A DNA stretch of 15,439 bases from Dysgonamonadaceae bacterium (GCA_031256015.1 JAIRRK010000029.1:1-15439); one strand, 5' to 3'. Positions 1-8,258 are shown, counted from the stretch's first letter. Numbers and translations are program-made. The notes: generated from the sequence alone by a model not told the origin.

Positions 1-138
<138 letters not shown>

Positions 139-166
139 TTCTTAAATGTTAACATTTATATGCCGA

Positions 167-197
167 CAAAGATACGTCTTTTTGCTTTTCCGGCAAA
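167..197 (-). promoter_or_regulatory. full-consensus Bacteroidota promoter pointing left
   Basis: Read on the minus strand, TTTG at 197-194 is followed by exactly 19 bases and then TATCTTTG at 174-167. This matches the Bacteroidota housekeeping promoter (TTTG, 19-21 bases, TAnnTTTG) at every defined position. Transcription should start near 160 and run left into the TG/CA tract. It is the best promoter match found by eye in the window, which suggests a real leftward gene or RNA beyond the left edge. Confidence 0.55.
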
Positions 198-264
198 GAA
201 AATATAAAAACTTTTGATTATATAATGCAATTGCAACTCTCCTTGCCTGTAAGCCCTATTTCTA

Positions 265-382
265 CTCTTTCTAGTAATGAAAGAGTCGCTCTTCCTAGTA
301 ATGAAAGAGTTGCTCTTTCTAGTAATGAAAGAGTCGCTCTTCCTAGTAATGAAAGAGTTGCTCTTTCTAGTAATGAAAGAGT
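265..382. repeat. tandem hairpin repeat, type A (five units, 24-base period)
   Basis: Units begin at 265, 289, 313, 337 and 361. Each 22-base core has arms CTCTTTC or CTCTTCC and GAAAGAG around the 7-base loop TAGTAAT, followed by a 2-base linker. Odd units carry CTCTTTC and even units CTCTTCC, and linkers alternate CG and TG. The true repeat is therefore a 48-base pair of units (265-312, 313-360) plus one more unit. Adjacent arms of neighbouring units can also pair across a 3-base loop (for example GAAAGAG TTG CTCTTTC at 304-320), so the array has two competing folding registers. The period is a multiple of three, which gives a spurious repetitive minus-strand frame. Confidence 0.9.
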
Positions 383-384
383 GT

Positions 385-473
385 CTCTTAATTAGAATCA
401 AGAGTGTCTCTTAATTAGAATCAAGAGTGTGTCTTAATTAGAATCAAGAGAGTCTCTTGATTCTAATTAAGAG
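385..473. repeat. hairpin repeat, type B (three direct units plus one inverted)
   Basis: Three 20-base units at 385-404, 408-427 and 431-450 have a 23-base period, with linkers TGT, TGT and AGT. They share the outer arms CTCTT and AAGAG with type A but have a different core, AATTAGAATC. The third unit starts with G instead of C. A fourth unit at 454-473 is an exact reverse complement of the first two. Unit 3 and the inverted unit form a perfect 19-base-pair stem (432-450 with 454-472) around the 3-base loop AGT. No T-run follows on either strand, so it does not read as an intrinsic terminator. Confidence 0.9.
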
Positions 474-588
474 ATAAACTTAAAATTTGCTGTACGCAGC
501 GGGACTGCATCTCTAAAGAAATTCCATAAAAAAACACAATTCTCGGAAGATAATTAAAGATTTCAAGAATATTCATATTCATTTATCG

Positions 589-596
589 TATTTTTG
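589..596 (+). promoter_or_regulatory. -7 element of a promoter for sppA
   Basis: TATTTTTG fits the Bacteroidota -7 consensus TAnnTTTG. I see no good TTTG at the expected 19-21 base distance upstream. The predicted start near 603 would leave a leader of about 45 bases before the sppA ATG. As the only good rightward candidate before the cluster, it probably drives sppA and the genes behind it. Confidence 0.45.
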
Positions 597-647
597 CTTC
601 CCTATATTAAACATAGTTTTTAAATCATAAACAAATAATAATGCACA

Positions 648-2459
648 ATGAAAGATTTTTTTAAAATGGTATTTGCTTCTGCGTTGGGAGTGATTATCGC
701 AAGCGTTGTTCTCTCCGTGTTATCTTTGATTTTATTTATGGGGATAGTGGCCTCGTTCGGAACTTCTCCCGTTTACAATTTGAAGAAAAATACAATTCTG
801 AAAATCGATTTGACCGGAATTATTAATGAAAGAGAAAATACATCTCCTTTGGATTTTCTGACGGCCGAATCGGATATACCGACTCTCGGATTAAATGATA
901 TACTTTCGGCAATCAAAAAGGCAAAGGAAAATAACAATATAAAAGGGATTTACCTGAATGCCGGACACGTGATGACCGGCTATGCTACTATACAACCTGT
1001 TCGAGAGGCCTTAATCGATTTCAAGGAAAGTGGAAAATTTATTATTGCCTACGGCGAAAATTATAATCATCGTTCCTATTATGTTTGTTCCGTAGCCGAC
1101 GAAATATACATGAATCCTCAAGGGATGTTCGATTTCAGAGGATTGTCCAAATCGATTCAATTCAATAAAGATATATTGAATCGATGGGGAATAGAAATGC
1201 AGGTATTTAAAGTCGGTACTTTTAAGTCGGCCGTAGAACCCTATACCGAAACGAAAATGAGTGATGCCAACCGCGAACAGTCCATCGCTTTATTAAACGA
1301 CATCTGGGGAAACTTATTGACCGGAATCGCCGAAAACAGAGAAATCAATGTGGAACAACTGAACCGATATGCCGATGAGTTCCTGACTTTCGCTTCTCCG
1401 GAAAAAGTAGTTGAATATAAATTAATTGACGGATTGAAGTACGGCACCGAAGTGGAACGATACTTGAAAGAAAAAATCAACTTAAACCCGGATGACAAAC
1501 TTCAATTGGCCGGAGTGAAAGATATGACAACGGTTCCCGAAATGAAGAGAAAAGAAAGTAAAGATAAAATCGCGGTATTGTATGCCGAAGGAGAAATCAT
1601 GTCGGACCAAGTTCCCGGACTATTTTCAAAAACAAACATCACGGCGAAACAATTTGTAAAGGAATTAACGAAACTGAAAGAAGATAAAGATGTTAAGGCA
1701 GTCGTTTTTCGCGTAAATTCCCCCGGAGGAAGCGCTTATGCTTCCGAGCAAATCTGGAATGCGGTGAAAGAATTAAAAGAAGTGAAACCGATTGTGGTTT
1801 CCATGGGCGATTATGCGGCATCGGGAGGTTACTACATTTCTTGCATGGCCGATAAAATTGTCGCAGAGCCAAATACGATAACGGGTTCAATCGGTATTTT
1901 CGGAATAATCCCCAACGGAGCTCAACTGGCGAAAAAATTAGGAGCCTCTTACGATGGCGTATCAACCAACAAACACGCTAATTTCGGAGACGATGTTCTC
2001 TCCATTCCTCTTGTCGGAATAGGTTTATTACCCGCCCGCCGATTAAACGAAGAGGAAGGATTGATTATTCAAACTTACATCGAACGCGGCTATGATCTGT
2101 TTTTGAATCGTTGTGCCGAAGGAAGAAACAAAACAAAGGAAGAAATCGATGCAATCGGACAAGGTCGTGTTTGGACCGGTAAACAAGCATTGGAATTAGG
2201 TCTGGTCGATCTACTCGGAGGCATTGATGTCGCATTAAAAACAGCTTCCGAATTAGCCGAAATAACGAATTACTCAATCGATGAATACCCGGAGAAAAAA
2301 GATTTCTTTACCGATTTAATGGAAGAATCGTCCGAAAGTGTGAGTCAAAGAATAATCGGAAAAGAAATTTATGAACAGAAACAACTGTTGAATGTCTGGC
2401 AAAATTACGATTATCGTCAAGCTATTCTGCCTGATTTTATCACTCAAAGCAACTATTAA
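648..2459 (+). CDS. sppA: signal peptide peptidase SppA, 67K type (S49 serine protease)
   Basis: This is an inner-membrane serine protease of family S49 that degrades signal peptides left after protein export. The 603-residue length fits the long, duplicated E. coli-type SppA. A single membrane anchor lies at about residues 8-35 and two S49 domains follow. The catalytic dyad is visible: Lys193 in GTFKSAVEP of the first domain and Ser392 in AASGGYY of the second, equivalent to E. coli Lys209 and Ser409. The downstream TGSIGIFG motif is also present. No Shine-Dalgarno is seen; the ATG at 648 is chosen because the protein begins MKDFFK, typical of Bacteroidales SppA. An out-of-frame ATG at 641 opens a 7-codon ORF overlapping this start. 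The gene heads a rightward cluster, with an M16 peptidase following after 12 bases. Confidence 0.95.
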   Translation: MKDFFKMVFASALGVIIASVVLSVLSLILFMGIVASFGTSPVYNLKKNTILKIDLTGIINERENTSPLDFLTAESDIPTLGLNDILSAIKKAKENNNIKGIYLNAGHVMTGYATIQPVREALIDFKESGKFIIAYGENYNHRSYYVCSVADEIYMNPQGMFDFRGLSKSIQFNKDILNRWGIEMQVFKVGTFKSAVEPYTETKMSDANREQSIALLNDIWGNLLTGIAENREINVEQLNRYADEFLTFASPEKVVEYKLIDGLKYGTEVERYLKEKINLNPDDKLQLAGVKDMTTVPEMKRKESKDKIAVLYAEGEIMSDQVPGLFSKTNITAKQFVKELTKLKEDKDVKAVVFRVNSPGGSAYASEQIWNAVKELKEVKPIVVSMGDYAASGGYYISCMADKIVAEPNTITGSIGIFGIIPNGAQLAKKLGASYDGVSTNKHANFGDDVLSIPLVGIGLLPARRLNEEEGLIIQTYIERGYDLFLNRCAEGRNKTKEEIDAIGQGRVWTGKQALELGLVDLLGGIDVALKTASELAEITNYSIDEYPEKKDFFTDLMEESSESVSQRIIGKEIYEQKQLLNVWQNYDYRQAILPDFITQSNY

Positions 2460-2471
2460 TTACAACATCGT

Positions 2472-5276
2472 ATGAAAAGAGGATTGTTTATTTTGAATTT
2501 GATTTTGTGTTATACCTTTTCCGGAATGGCACAACAATCGCAAGAACTTCCGATTGACCCTAAACTCAGAATGGGAAAATTGGAAAACGGAATCACTTAC
2601 TACATTCGTCATAACGAATTACCGAAAGACAGGGCTGATTTTTACATTGCCCAAAATGTAGGTGCCATTTTAGAGGAGGACAATCAAAACGGATTAGCTC
2701 ATTTTCTTGAACACATGGCATTCAACGGAAGTACTCATTTCCCCGGAAATAGAATCATCGATTATTTGGAAACAATCGGAGTGAAATTCGGAAGAAATTT
2801 GAATGCTTATACAAGTTACGACCGAACGGTTTACAATATTTCGGATGTTCCGATTTTAACTCCCGGAGCTATCGACAGTTGTTTACTAATCCTTCACGAT
2901 TGGTCGGGATCTCTTTTATTGGAAGAAAACGAAATTGATAAAGAAAGAGGCGTTATACGTGAAGAAATGCGGATTTATGGAGGCGCGGACCGGAGAATGA
3001 TAGAGAAATTATATCCTCAAGTAATGCCCGGAAATCAGTATGCCAAACGCTATGTTATCGGAACCGAAGACATCATCTTGAATTTTAAGCCTGAAACGAT
3101 TCGCGATTTTTATAAAAAATGGTATCGACCCGATTTACAAGGAATAATTATCATCGGAGACATTCATGTCGATGAAATTGAAAGTAAATTGAAACAAGTC
3201 TTTTCCGATATTCCGGCTCCGGTTAATCCGGCCGAAAGGATTTATTATCCTGTTGAGGATAACGATGAACCCTTGGTGGGAATTGCAAGTGATAAAGAAG
3301 CTACACAAACAATTGTTTCGATTCGTTTCAAACACGACCCTCTTCCCCGAGAATTGCGAGGAACAATGACCAACTTCATGACAAATTATTTCAATTCCAT
3401 ATCATCAATGATTATGGGAGAGCGTTTTCAGGAATTAATACAAAAGCCGAATCCTCCTTTTATTGCGGGACATTTATACAACGGCTCATTCTTGGAAACC
3501 GCAACCAAAGAAGCTTTTACGGGAATTGCTTTGGTCAAAGACGACGATGTGGAAACTGCCATGAAAACATTAAGTCGGGAAATTGAACGCTTGAATCAAT
3601 ATGGTTTTACATCTTCGGAATACGAACGGGCCAAAGCCAATTTGATTACTCGGTACGAAAGTTCATACAACGAAAGAGATAAAACACAAAATAGTGCTTA
3701 TTCCCGGGAATATGTGCATCACTTTACGGAAGGAAGTTACATTCCCGGAATCGAAATCGAATATAACATCTTAAATTCCATTGCACCGGAAATTCCTTTA
3801 GAAGCAGTGAATAAGTATATTCAAGATTTCATAAGCGATAAAAATATTGTTATTACATTAACCGCTCCCGAAAAGGAAAATGTGATTCTTCCGACAAAAG
3901 AAAATTTGTTGACGTGGTTCAATGACGCAAAATCGGAAGAAATAACACCGCCGAAAGAAGAAGAAAACAACGAATCGCTACTGTCTGAACTCCCTCAAGG
4001 CGGATTTATTACGGAAGAATCGACAGACGAAGTTTTTGAAACGACGAATTTTGTTTTATCCAACGGAGTAAAAGTTGTCATTAAACCTACTCAATGGAAA
4101 GATGACGAAATTTTAATGTCTGCCACAAGTCCGGGAGGGTCTTCTTTATTCCCCGAAACCGACTTAATCAATATCAAGCTATATCCTCATTTATCCAACA
4201 TAGGCGGATTGGGGGATTTTAGCCAAACGCAATTACATAAAGTATTGGCCGGGAAAAAAGCAAATGCTCAACCTTATATCAGTTTAAGAGACGAAGGAAT
4301 AACCGGCTCGTCATCTGTCAGAGACTTCGAAACAATGCTTCAATTAACTTATTTGCATTTCACTAATCCGAGATTCGACGATGAGGCTTATCAGTCGCGA
4401 GTAACCCGCATAAAATCACAATTGGAAAATCAGGAAGCCGACCCTGAAATCGCCATGACGGATACAATCCTGAATGAATTTTATGTAAACAAACCGCGTC
4501 AAAAACGGTTGAGAGCATCCGACCTCAATCAAGTCGATTATGAAACCATCATGAATTGGCGAAAAGACAGATATGCAGATGCAAGTGATTTTACTTTCGT
4601 ATTTACGGGAAATATTAATCCGGAAACGGCAAAAGGAATGATTGCTCAATATTTAGGAGCTCTGCCTTCTTCGAACAGAAATGAAAAACCGGCCGATATC
4701 AATGTCGGCCTTGTAGCGGGAAAGAAAGCAAATCATTTTGAACAAAAAATGGAAAATGTAAAATCGGCCGTTTGTAATTTATACTGGACAACTCTTAATC
4801 CGGATATAAAAAATAAAATCAGCATCGATATGCTTTCTCAAATTTTGAATATCGTTTTCATGGAAAAAATAAGGGAAGATGAAGGAGGAACATACAGTAT
4901 CAGTGCTTATGCTTCTTTTTCGGATTATCCGGAAGGCGAAGCTCCTTTACAAATCTATTTCGAAACTCAACCCGGAAAACAGGAAGAGTTGAATCAAATT
5001 GCTCATGACGAGTTCCGAAGCATTGCCGATAACGGACCTCGTACAGAGGATTTTAATAAAGTCAAAGAATATATTCTGAAAAGACAAAAAGAACAGGAAG
5101 AACGAAACGGATATTGGAGTTCGGTTATGACGGAATATTACAGAAACGGGTACAACGGATACAGCGATTATGTGAAAACAGTAAACGAAATAACTCCGGA
5201 AGATATTCGGGAAACAGCCAAAGCGTTTTTCGATTCGAATAATTTAATTGAAGTGATTATGATAGGTGTGAAATAA
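2472..5276 (+). CDS. exported two-lobed M16 (pitrilysin/PqqL-like) zinc peptidase
   Basis: This is a 934-residue zinc metallopeptidase of family M16. An N-terminal signal peptide (residues 1-20, hydrophobic core LFILNLILCYTF, likely cleavage after SGMA) predicts export to the periplasm or outer envelope. No convincing lipobox is seen. The inverted zinc motif HFLEH gives His77, Glu80 (base) and His81. Glu158 in EIDKER lies 77 residues after His81, the pitrilysin and insulysin spacing for the third ligand. The active half covers about residues 30-400. A second, presumably inactive M16 half starts near 530 (FVLSNGVKVVI) and runs to the end, forming the usual closed chamber for peptides. It sits 12 bases after sppA and 34 bases before lpxK, so it is probably co-transcribed. 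Degrading exported peptides alongside SppA is a reasonable inference. The true substrate is unknown. Confidence 0.92.
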   Translation: MKRGLFILNLILCYTFSGMAQQSQELPIDPKLRMGKLENGITYYIRHNELPKDRADFYIAQNVGAILEEDNQNGLAHFLEHMAFNGSTHFPGNRIIDYLETIGVKFGRNLNAYTSYDRTVYNISDVPILTPGAIDSCLLILHDWSGSLLLEENEIDKERGVIREEMRIYGGADRRMIEKLYPQVMPGNQYAKRYVIGTEDIILNFKPETIRDFYKKWYRPDLQGIIIIGDIHVDEIESKLKQVFSDIPAPVNPAERIYYPVEDNDEPLVGIASDKEATQTIVSIRFKHDPLPRELRGTMTNFMTNYFNSISSMIMGERFQELIQKPNPPFIAGHLYNGSFLETATKEAFTGIALVKDDDVETAMKTLSREIERLNQYGFTSSEYERAKANLITRYESSYNERDKTQNSAYSREYVHHFTEGSYIPGIEIEYNILNSIAPEIPLEAVNKYIQDFISDKNIVITLTAPEKENVILPTKENLLTWFNDAKSEEITPPKEEENNESLLSELPQGGFITEESTDEVFETTNFVLSNGVKVVIKPTQWKDDEILMSATSPGGSSLFPETDLINIKLYPHLSNIGGLGDFSQTQLHKVLAGKKANAQPYISLRDEGITGSSSVRDFETMLQLTYLHFTNPRFDDEAYQSRVTRIKSQLENQEADPEIAMTDTILNEFYVNKPRQKRLRASDLNQVDYETIMNWRKDRYADASDFTFVFTGNINPETAKGMIAQYLGALPSSNRNEKPADINVGLVAGKKANHFEQKMENVKSAVCNLYWTTLNPDIKNKISIDMLSQILNIVFMEKIREDEGGTYSISAYASFSDYPEGEAPLQIYFETQPGKQEELNQIAHDEFRSIADNGPRTEDFNKVKEYILKRQKEQEERNGYWSSVMTEYYRNGYNGYSDYVKTVNEITPEDIRETAKAFFDSNNLIEVIMIGVK

Positions 5277-5280
5277 GAAT

Positions 5281-5288
5281 TATATTTG
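5281..5288 (+). promoter_or_regulatory. possible internal -7 element before lpxK
   Basis: TATATTTG in the 34-base gap between the M16 gene and lpxK fits TAnnTTTG. Transcription would start near 5295, about 16 bases before the lpxK ATG. No TTTG stands at the proper distance upstream (the nearest TTG is about 30 bases away). It could give lpxK, the phosphorylase and thiL an expression source independent of the two protease genes, but an eight-base match with four fixed T/G positions can occur by chance. Confidence 0.3.
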
Positions 5289-5310
5289 TAGTCGGTAGAA
5301 TCAACTGCAA

Positions 5311-6417
5311 ATGAATCGAATTAAAATACACAACTATTTATCTCCATTTTCGTTTTTGTATGGAATCGGAGTCAATTTCAGAAATAAACTCTTCGACCGG
5401 CGAATACTTCCCGGCGAAGAGTTTTCTATTCCGGTAATTTCCATCGGAAATCTTACTGCCGGAGGAACAGGGAAAACTCCTCATACCGAATATTTAATCC
5501 GCTTATTAAAGGATAAATACAGGATAGCGGTTCTAAGTCGAGGGTACAAAAGACAGACAAAAAATTTCATTCTTGCGAATGAACAAGCATCTGCCAAAAC
5601 AATAGGCGATGAGCCTTTTCAAATGTATCGTAAATTTCCGGATATCATTGTCGCTGTAGATGCTAACCGAAGAAGAGCCATCAATCATTTGCTTGCTTTA
5701 CCGGACGATAAAAGGCCGGAAATTATCCTTCTGGATGATGCTTTTCAGCATCGATACGTAAAACCCTCTTTGTCGATTTTACTGACAAATTACAGTCGCC
5801 CTTTTTACGATGATTCTTTATTACCGACCGGATTACTGCGAGAACCGTGGAAAAATCATGTTCGCGCCGACATGATTATTTGCACGAAATGTCCAAATTC
5901 GTTGAACCCGATCGACTTCCAAACGGTTAAACTGAATATGGAGTTGCTTCCTTTTCAGAGTTTATTCTTTTCTTCTTTTCACTATAAAAGTTTGCGACCC
6001 GTTTTCCCCGAACTTGTTTCGATAAAAAAAGAAAGTATCGATCGATTAAAGAAAGAACATTATTCTTTTTTATTAATTACCGGATTGGCAAATCCGACAG
6101 AGCTTATCAACCATGTATCGAATTATACGGATGATTTACGCACTTTGATTTATCCGGATCATCATTCATTTACAAGTAAAAACATTCAAAATATAATCGA
6201 CAGGTTCCGGTCGATAAAAAATAAAAATAAAATCATTATTACTTCGGAAAAAGATGCTGTCAGATTACTTGACAACGAAGATATACCTGAAGAAATAAAA
6301 AAATCGCTTTATTACCTTCCGATAGAAGTTGTTTTTCTGTCGGACCAAGAAACTTTATTTAAACAAAAAATAGAATCTCATGTTAAAGAGTTTGCAAGAA
6401 ACCGCATCATGGCTTAG
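5311..6417 (+). CDS. lpxK: tetraacyldisaccharide 4'-kinase LpxK
   Basis: LpxK phosphorylates the 4' position of the tetraacylated disaccharide-1-phosphate on the inner face of the inner membrane, making lipid IVA in the lipid A pathway. The 368-residue protein starts IKIHNYLSPFSFLYGIGVNFRNKL-like, the amphipathic N-terminal stretch of the family. It then shows the P-loop IGNLTAGGTGKT (residues 45-56, Lys55), SRGYKR at 76-81 and the DDAFQHR signature near 140. The last residues are encoded inside a 38-base overlap with the next gene, which implies translational coupling. The gene shows that the organism makes a lipid A-based outer membrane. Lipid A genes have no obvious functional link to the phosphorylase and thiL behind it, so the order is probably inherited rather than meaningful for the pathway. 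Confidence 0.94.
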   Translation: MNRIKIHNYLSPFSFLYGIGVNFRNKLFDRRILPGEEFSIPVISIGNLTAGGTGKTPHTEYLIRLLKDKYRIAVLSRGYKRQTKNFILANEQASAKTIGDEPFQMYRKFPDIIVAVDANRRRAINHLLALPDDKRPEIILLDDAFQHRYVKPSLSILLTNYSRPFYDDSLLPTGLLREPWKNHVRADMIICTKCPNSLNPIDFQTVKLNMELLPFQSLFFSSFHYKSLRPVFPELVSIKKESIDRLKKEHYSFLLITGLANPTELINHVSNYTDDLRTLIYPDHHSFTSKNIQNIIDRFRSIKNKNKIIITSEKDAVRLLDNEDIPEEIKKSLYYLPIEVVFLSDQETLFKQKIESHVKEFARNRIMA

Positions 6418-7192
6418 GCCGCACATCTCTGAAAATACTCGTATCGGGATTATTTTAGGTTCCGGATTAGGAAAACTGGTTGCCAAAATTCAAGACAAAA
6501 AGGAAATTTCCTACGAGCTGATTCCTCACTTTCCAATTTCAACGGTGGAAGGTCATTCCGGGAAGTTAATTATCGGAAAATTAGGCGGTAAAAACATTAT
6601 CGCTCTGCAAGGACGATTTCATTATTACGAAGGTTACGATATGAAACAGGTAACTTACCCGGTTCGCCTGATGCAATATTTGGGCTTTGAATATTTATTC
6701 GTTTCAAATGCTGCCGGAGGAATGAACAATTCGTTTCAAGTGGGAGACATCATGCTGATCGAAGATCATATTAATCTCTTTCCGGAGCATCCTTTAAGAG
6801 GAAAAAATCCGAAAGAATTTGGCGCCCGTTTTCCCGATATGTCGGAACCTTACAGTAAAAAATTAATTCAATTGGCAACATCCATCGCCGAAAACAATAA
6901 CATCAAATTACAATATGGCGTTTATGTCGGAACTCAAGGGCCGACTTTCGAAACGCCGGCGGAATATCGTTATTTCAGCGTTATCGGCGGAGATGCAGTC
7001 GGAATGTCAACCATTCCCGAAGTAATCGTTGCCCGACAAGCCGGAATGAACGTTTTGGCTTTTTCCGTCATCACCGATTTGGGAATTTACGGCAAAATAA
7101 CGGAAGTAAGTCACGACGATGTTCTGAACGCAGCAGAAACAGCACAACCTAAAATGACATTCATCATAGAAGAAATAATTAAACAATTATGA
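6380..7192 (+). CDS. purine nucleoside phosphorylase (trimeric, PNP/MTAP family) with Asp at the base-binding Asn position
   Basis: This enzyme cleaves purine nucleosides with phosphate to free base and ribose-1-phosphate in the cytoplasm for purine salvage. The 270-residue protein has the family signatures: phosphate loop GSGLG (27-31), GHSGK with His59, LQGRFHYYEGY with His81, SNAAGG at 109-114, GTQGPTFETPAE with Phe190-Glu191, and VGMSTIPE with Met209. Against human PNP from memory, FSLITN lines up with FSVITD here, putting Asp233 where human Asn243 contacts the 6-oxopurine. His245 matches human His257. Asp at this place is typical of 6-aminopurine-accepting relatives such as MTAP. The ATG at 6380 lies within lpxK (38-base overlap) and is kept because MLKSLQETA resembles Bacteroidales homologues. 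The stop overlaps the thiL start as ATGA. Confidence 0.92.
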   Translation: MLKSLQETASWLRPHISENTRIGIILGSGLGKLVAKIQDKKEISYELIPHFPISTVEGHSGKLIIGKLGGKNIIALQGRFHYYEGYDMKQVTYPVRLMQYLGFEYLFVSNAAGGMNNSFQVGDIMLIEDHINLFPEHPLRGKNPKEFGARFPDMSEPYSKKLIQLATSIAENNNIKLQYGVYVGTQGPTFETPAEYRYFSVIGGDAVGMSTIPEVIVARQAGMNVLAFSVITDLGIYGKITEVSHDDVLNAAETAQPKMTFIIEEIIKQL

Positions 7193-8214
7193 GAACCGAA
7201 ATAGCTTCTTTAGGGAAATTCGGATTGATTTCCCGTCTTACCGATCATTTACGAACAAACAACTCATCTACAATTAAAGGAATGGGCGATGATGCCGCCG
7301 TTTTGGAATATTCAAAGAAAGACGTTCTTATTACAACCGATTTGTTATTGGAAGGCATCCATTTCGATTTAACTTACGTTGCCCTGAAATTATTGGGATA
7401 TAAAGCAGCCGTATCCGGATTCTCCGATATTTATGCGATGAACGGACATCCCAAGCAATTGACGGTTTCAGTCGGATTATCCAAAAGATTTTCAGTAGAA
7501 GATTTGGAAGAATTTTATTCGGGAATCGAATATGCTTGCGAACGTTATGGCGTTGATATTATCGGCGGAGACATAAGTTCTTCTTTAACGGGATTGACCA
7601 TCGGCATTACTTGCGTAGGTGAAGCCGACAAAGATAAAATCGTTTATCGGGACCGAGCAAAAAATACCGACCTGATTTGTGTTTCGGGGGATTTAGGTTC
7701 GGCATACATGGGACTTCAACTTTTAGAAAGAGAAAAGGCCGTTCACACGGGAGAGAAAGATTTCAGTCCCGATTTTGCCGGAAAAGAATACTTGTTGGAA
7801 AGGCAATTACGTCCGGAAGCCCGGAAAAACATTATCGAAATGCTGACGGAAACCCACATTGTACCAACATCCATGATTGATATTTCGGACGGATTGGCAT
7901 CGGAACTTCTGCATATCTGCAAGCAAAGCAAAGTCGGATGTGTCATTTACGAAGAACGAATCCCGATTGATTATCAAACCGCTATGATGGCCGAGCAATT
8001 TAACCTGAATCTCACAACAGTAGCTTTAAACGGAGGCGACGATTACGAATTGCTGTTTACTGTTCCTTTGACTTTGCACGATAAGATACAAACACTGGAA
8101 GGTATTCATTTGATTGGTCACATTGTAAATGAAGAAGAAGGAGCGAATCTGGTCACAAGAGATAAAACTCAAATTCCATTAACAGCTCAAGGGTGGACAA
8201 AAACGGAAGAGTAA
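7189..8214 (+). CDS. thiL: thiamine-monophosphate kinase ThiL
   Basis: ThiL uses ATP to convert thiamine phosphate to thiamine diphosphate, the active cofactor, in the cytoplasm. The 341-residue length and motifs fit the family. GMGDDAAVLE (31-40) and TTDLLLEGIHFD (49-60) carry the Asp residues for Mg-ATP. FSDIYAMNG (78-86), IIGGDIS (124-130) and the later MIDISDGLASEL and GGDDYELLFT follow in order. The start overlaps the phosphorylase stop in an ATGA arrangement, so it is probably translated by coupling and is the last gene of the rightward cluster. With no independent leader there is no room for a TPP riboswitch in front of it, unlike many thiamine biosynthesis genes. Confidence 0.95.
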   Translation: MRTEIASLGKFGLISRLTDHLRTNNSSTIKGMGDDAAVLEYSKKDVLITTDLLLEGIHFDLTYVALKLLGYKAAVSGFSDIYAMNGHPKQLTVSVGLSKRFSVEDLEEFYSGIEYACERYGVDIIGGDISSSLTGLTIGITCVGEADKDKIVYRDRAKNTDLICVSGDLGSAYMGLQLLEREKAVHTGEKDFSPDFAGKEYLLERQLRPEARKNIIEMLTETHIVPTSMIDISDGLASELLHICKQSKVGCVIYEERIPIDYQTAMMAEQFNLNLTTVALNGGDDYELLFTVPLTLHDKIQTLEGIHLIGHIVNEEEGANLVTRDKTQIPLTAQGWTKTEE

Positions 8215-8221
8215 GGCATGT

Positions 8222-8255
8222 GCCGATTGATAACCGGCGCACGGTTATCATTGGC
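8222..8255. terminator. hairpin between convergent thiL and the LolE-type permease gene
   Basis: A perfect 9-base stem, TGATAACCG (8228-8236) with CGGTTATCA (8242-8250), closes a 5-base loop GCGCA. It extends outward past a single bulged T8227 by five more pairs (8222-8226 with 8251-8255, one G-T). It fills nearly all of the 44-base gap between two converging stop codons, so it is placed to end transcription from both sides. No T-run follows on either strand, so termination strength is uncertain. It might instead mainly protect RNA 3' ends. Confidence 0.5.
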
Positions 8256-8258
8256 CTG

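Noticed and set aside
265..382. Minus-strand RNA function inferred from G-U pairing in the even type A units
   Set aside because: The C-A versus G-U asymmetry is one substitution spread by duplication, so it counts as a single event. The leftward promoter lies beyond the array and would not transcribe it.
156..401. Minus-strand frame of 81 residues with an eight-residue repeat (SFITRKS plus D or N)
   Set aside because: It starts with TTG inside a repeat unit. Its repetition is only the 24-base DNA hairpin read in frame, and its end runs over the leftward promoter. The pattern is explained by stems, not by a protein.
265..473. CRISPR-like array
   Set aside because: Linkers between units are 2-3 bases, with no unique spacers, and no cas genes are in the window.
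7120..7189. TPP riboswitch in front of thiL
   Set aside because: thiL starts inside the preceding stop codon, leaving no leader, and I see no thi-box-like sequence there.
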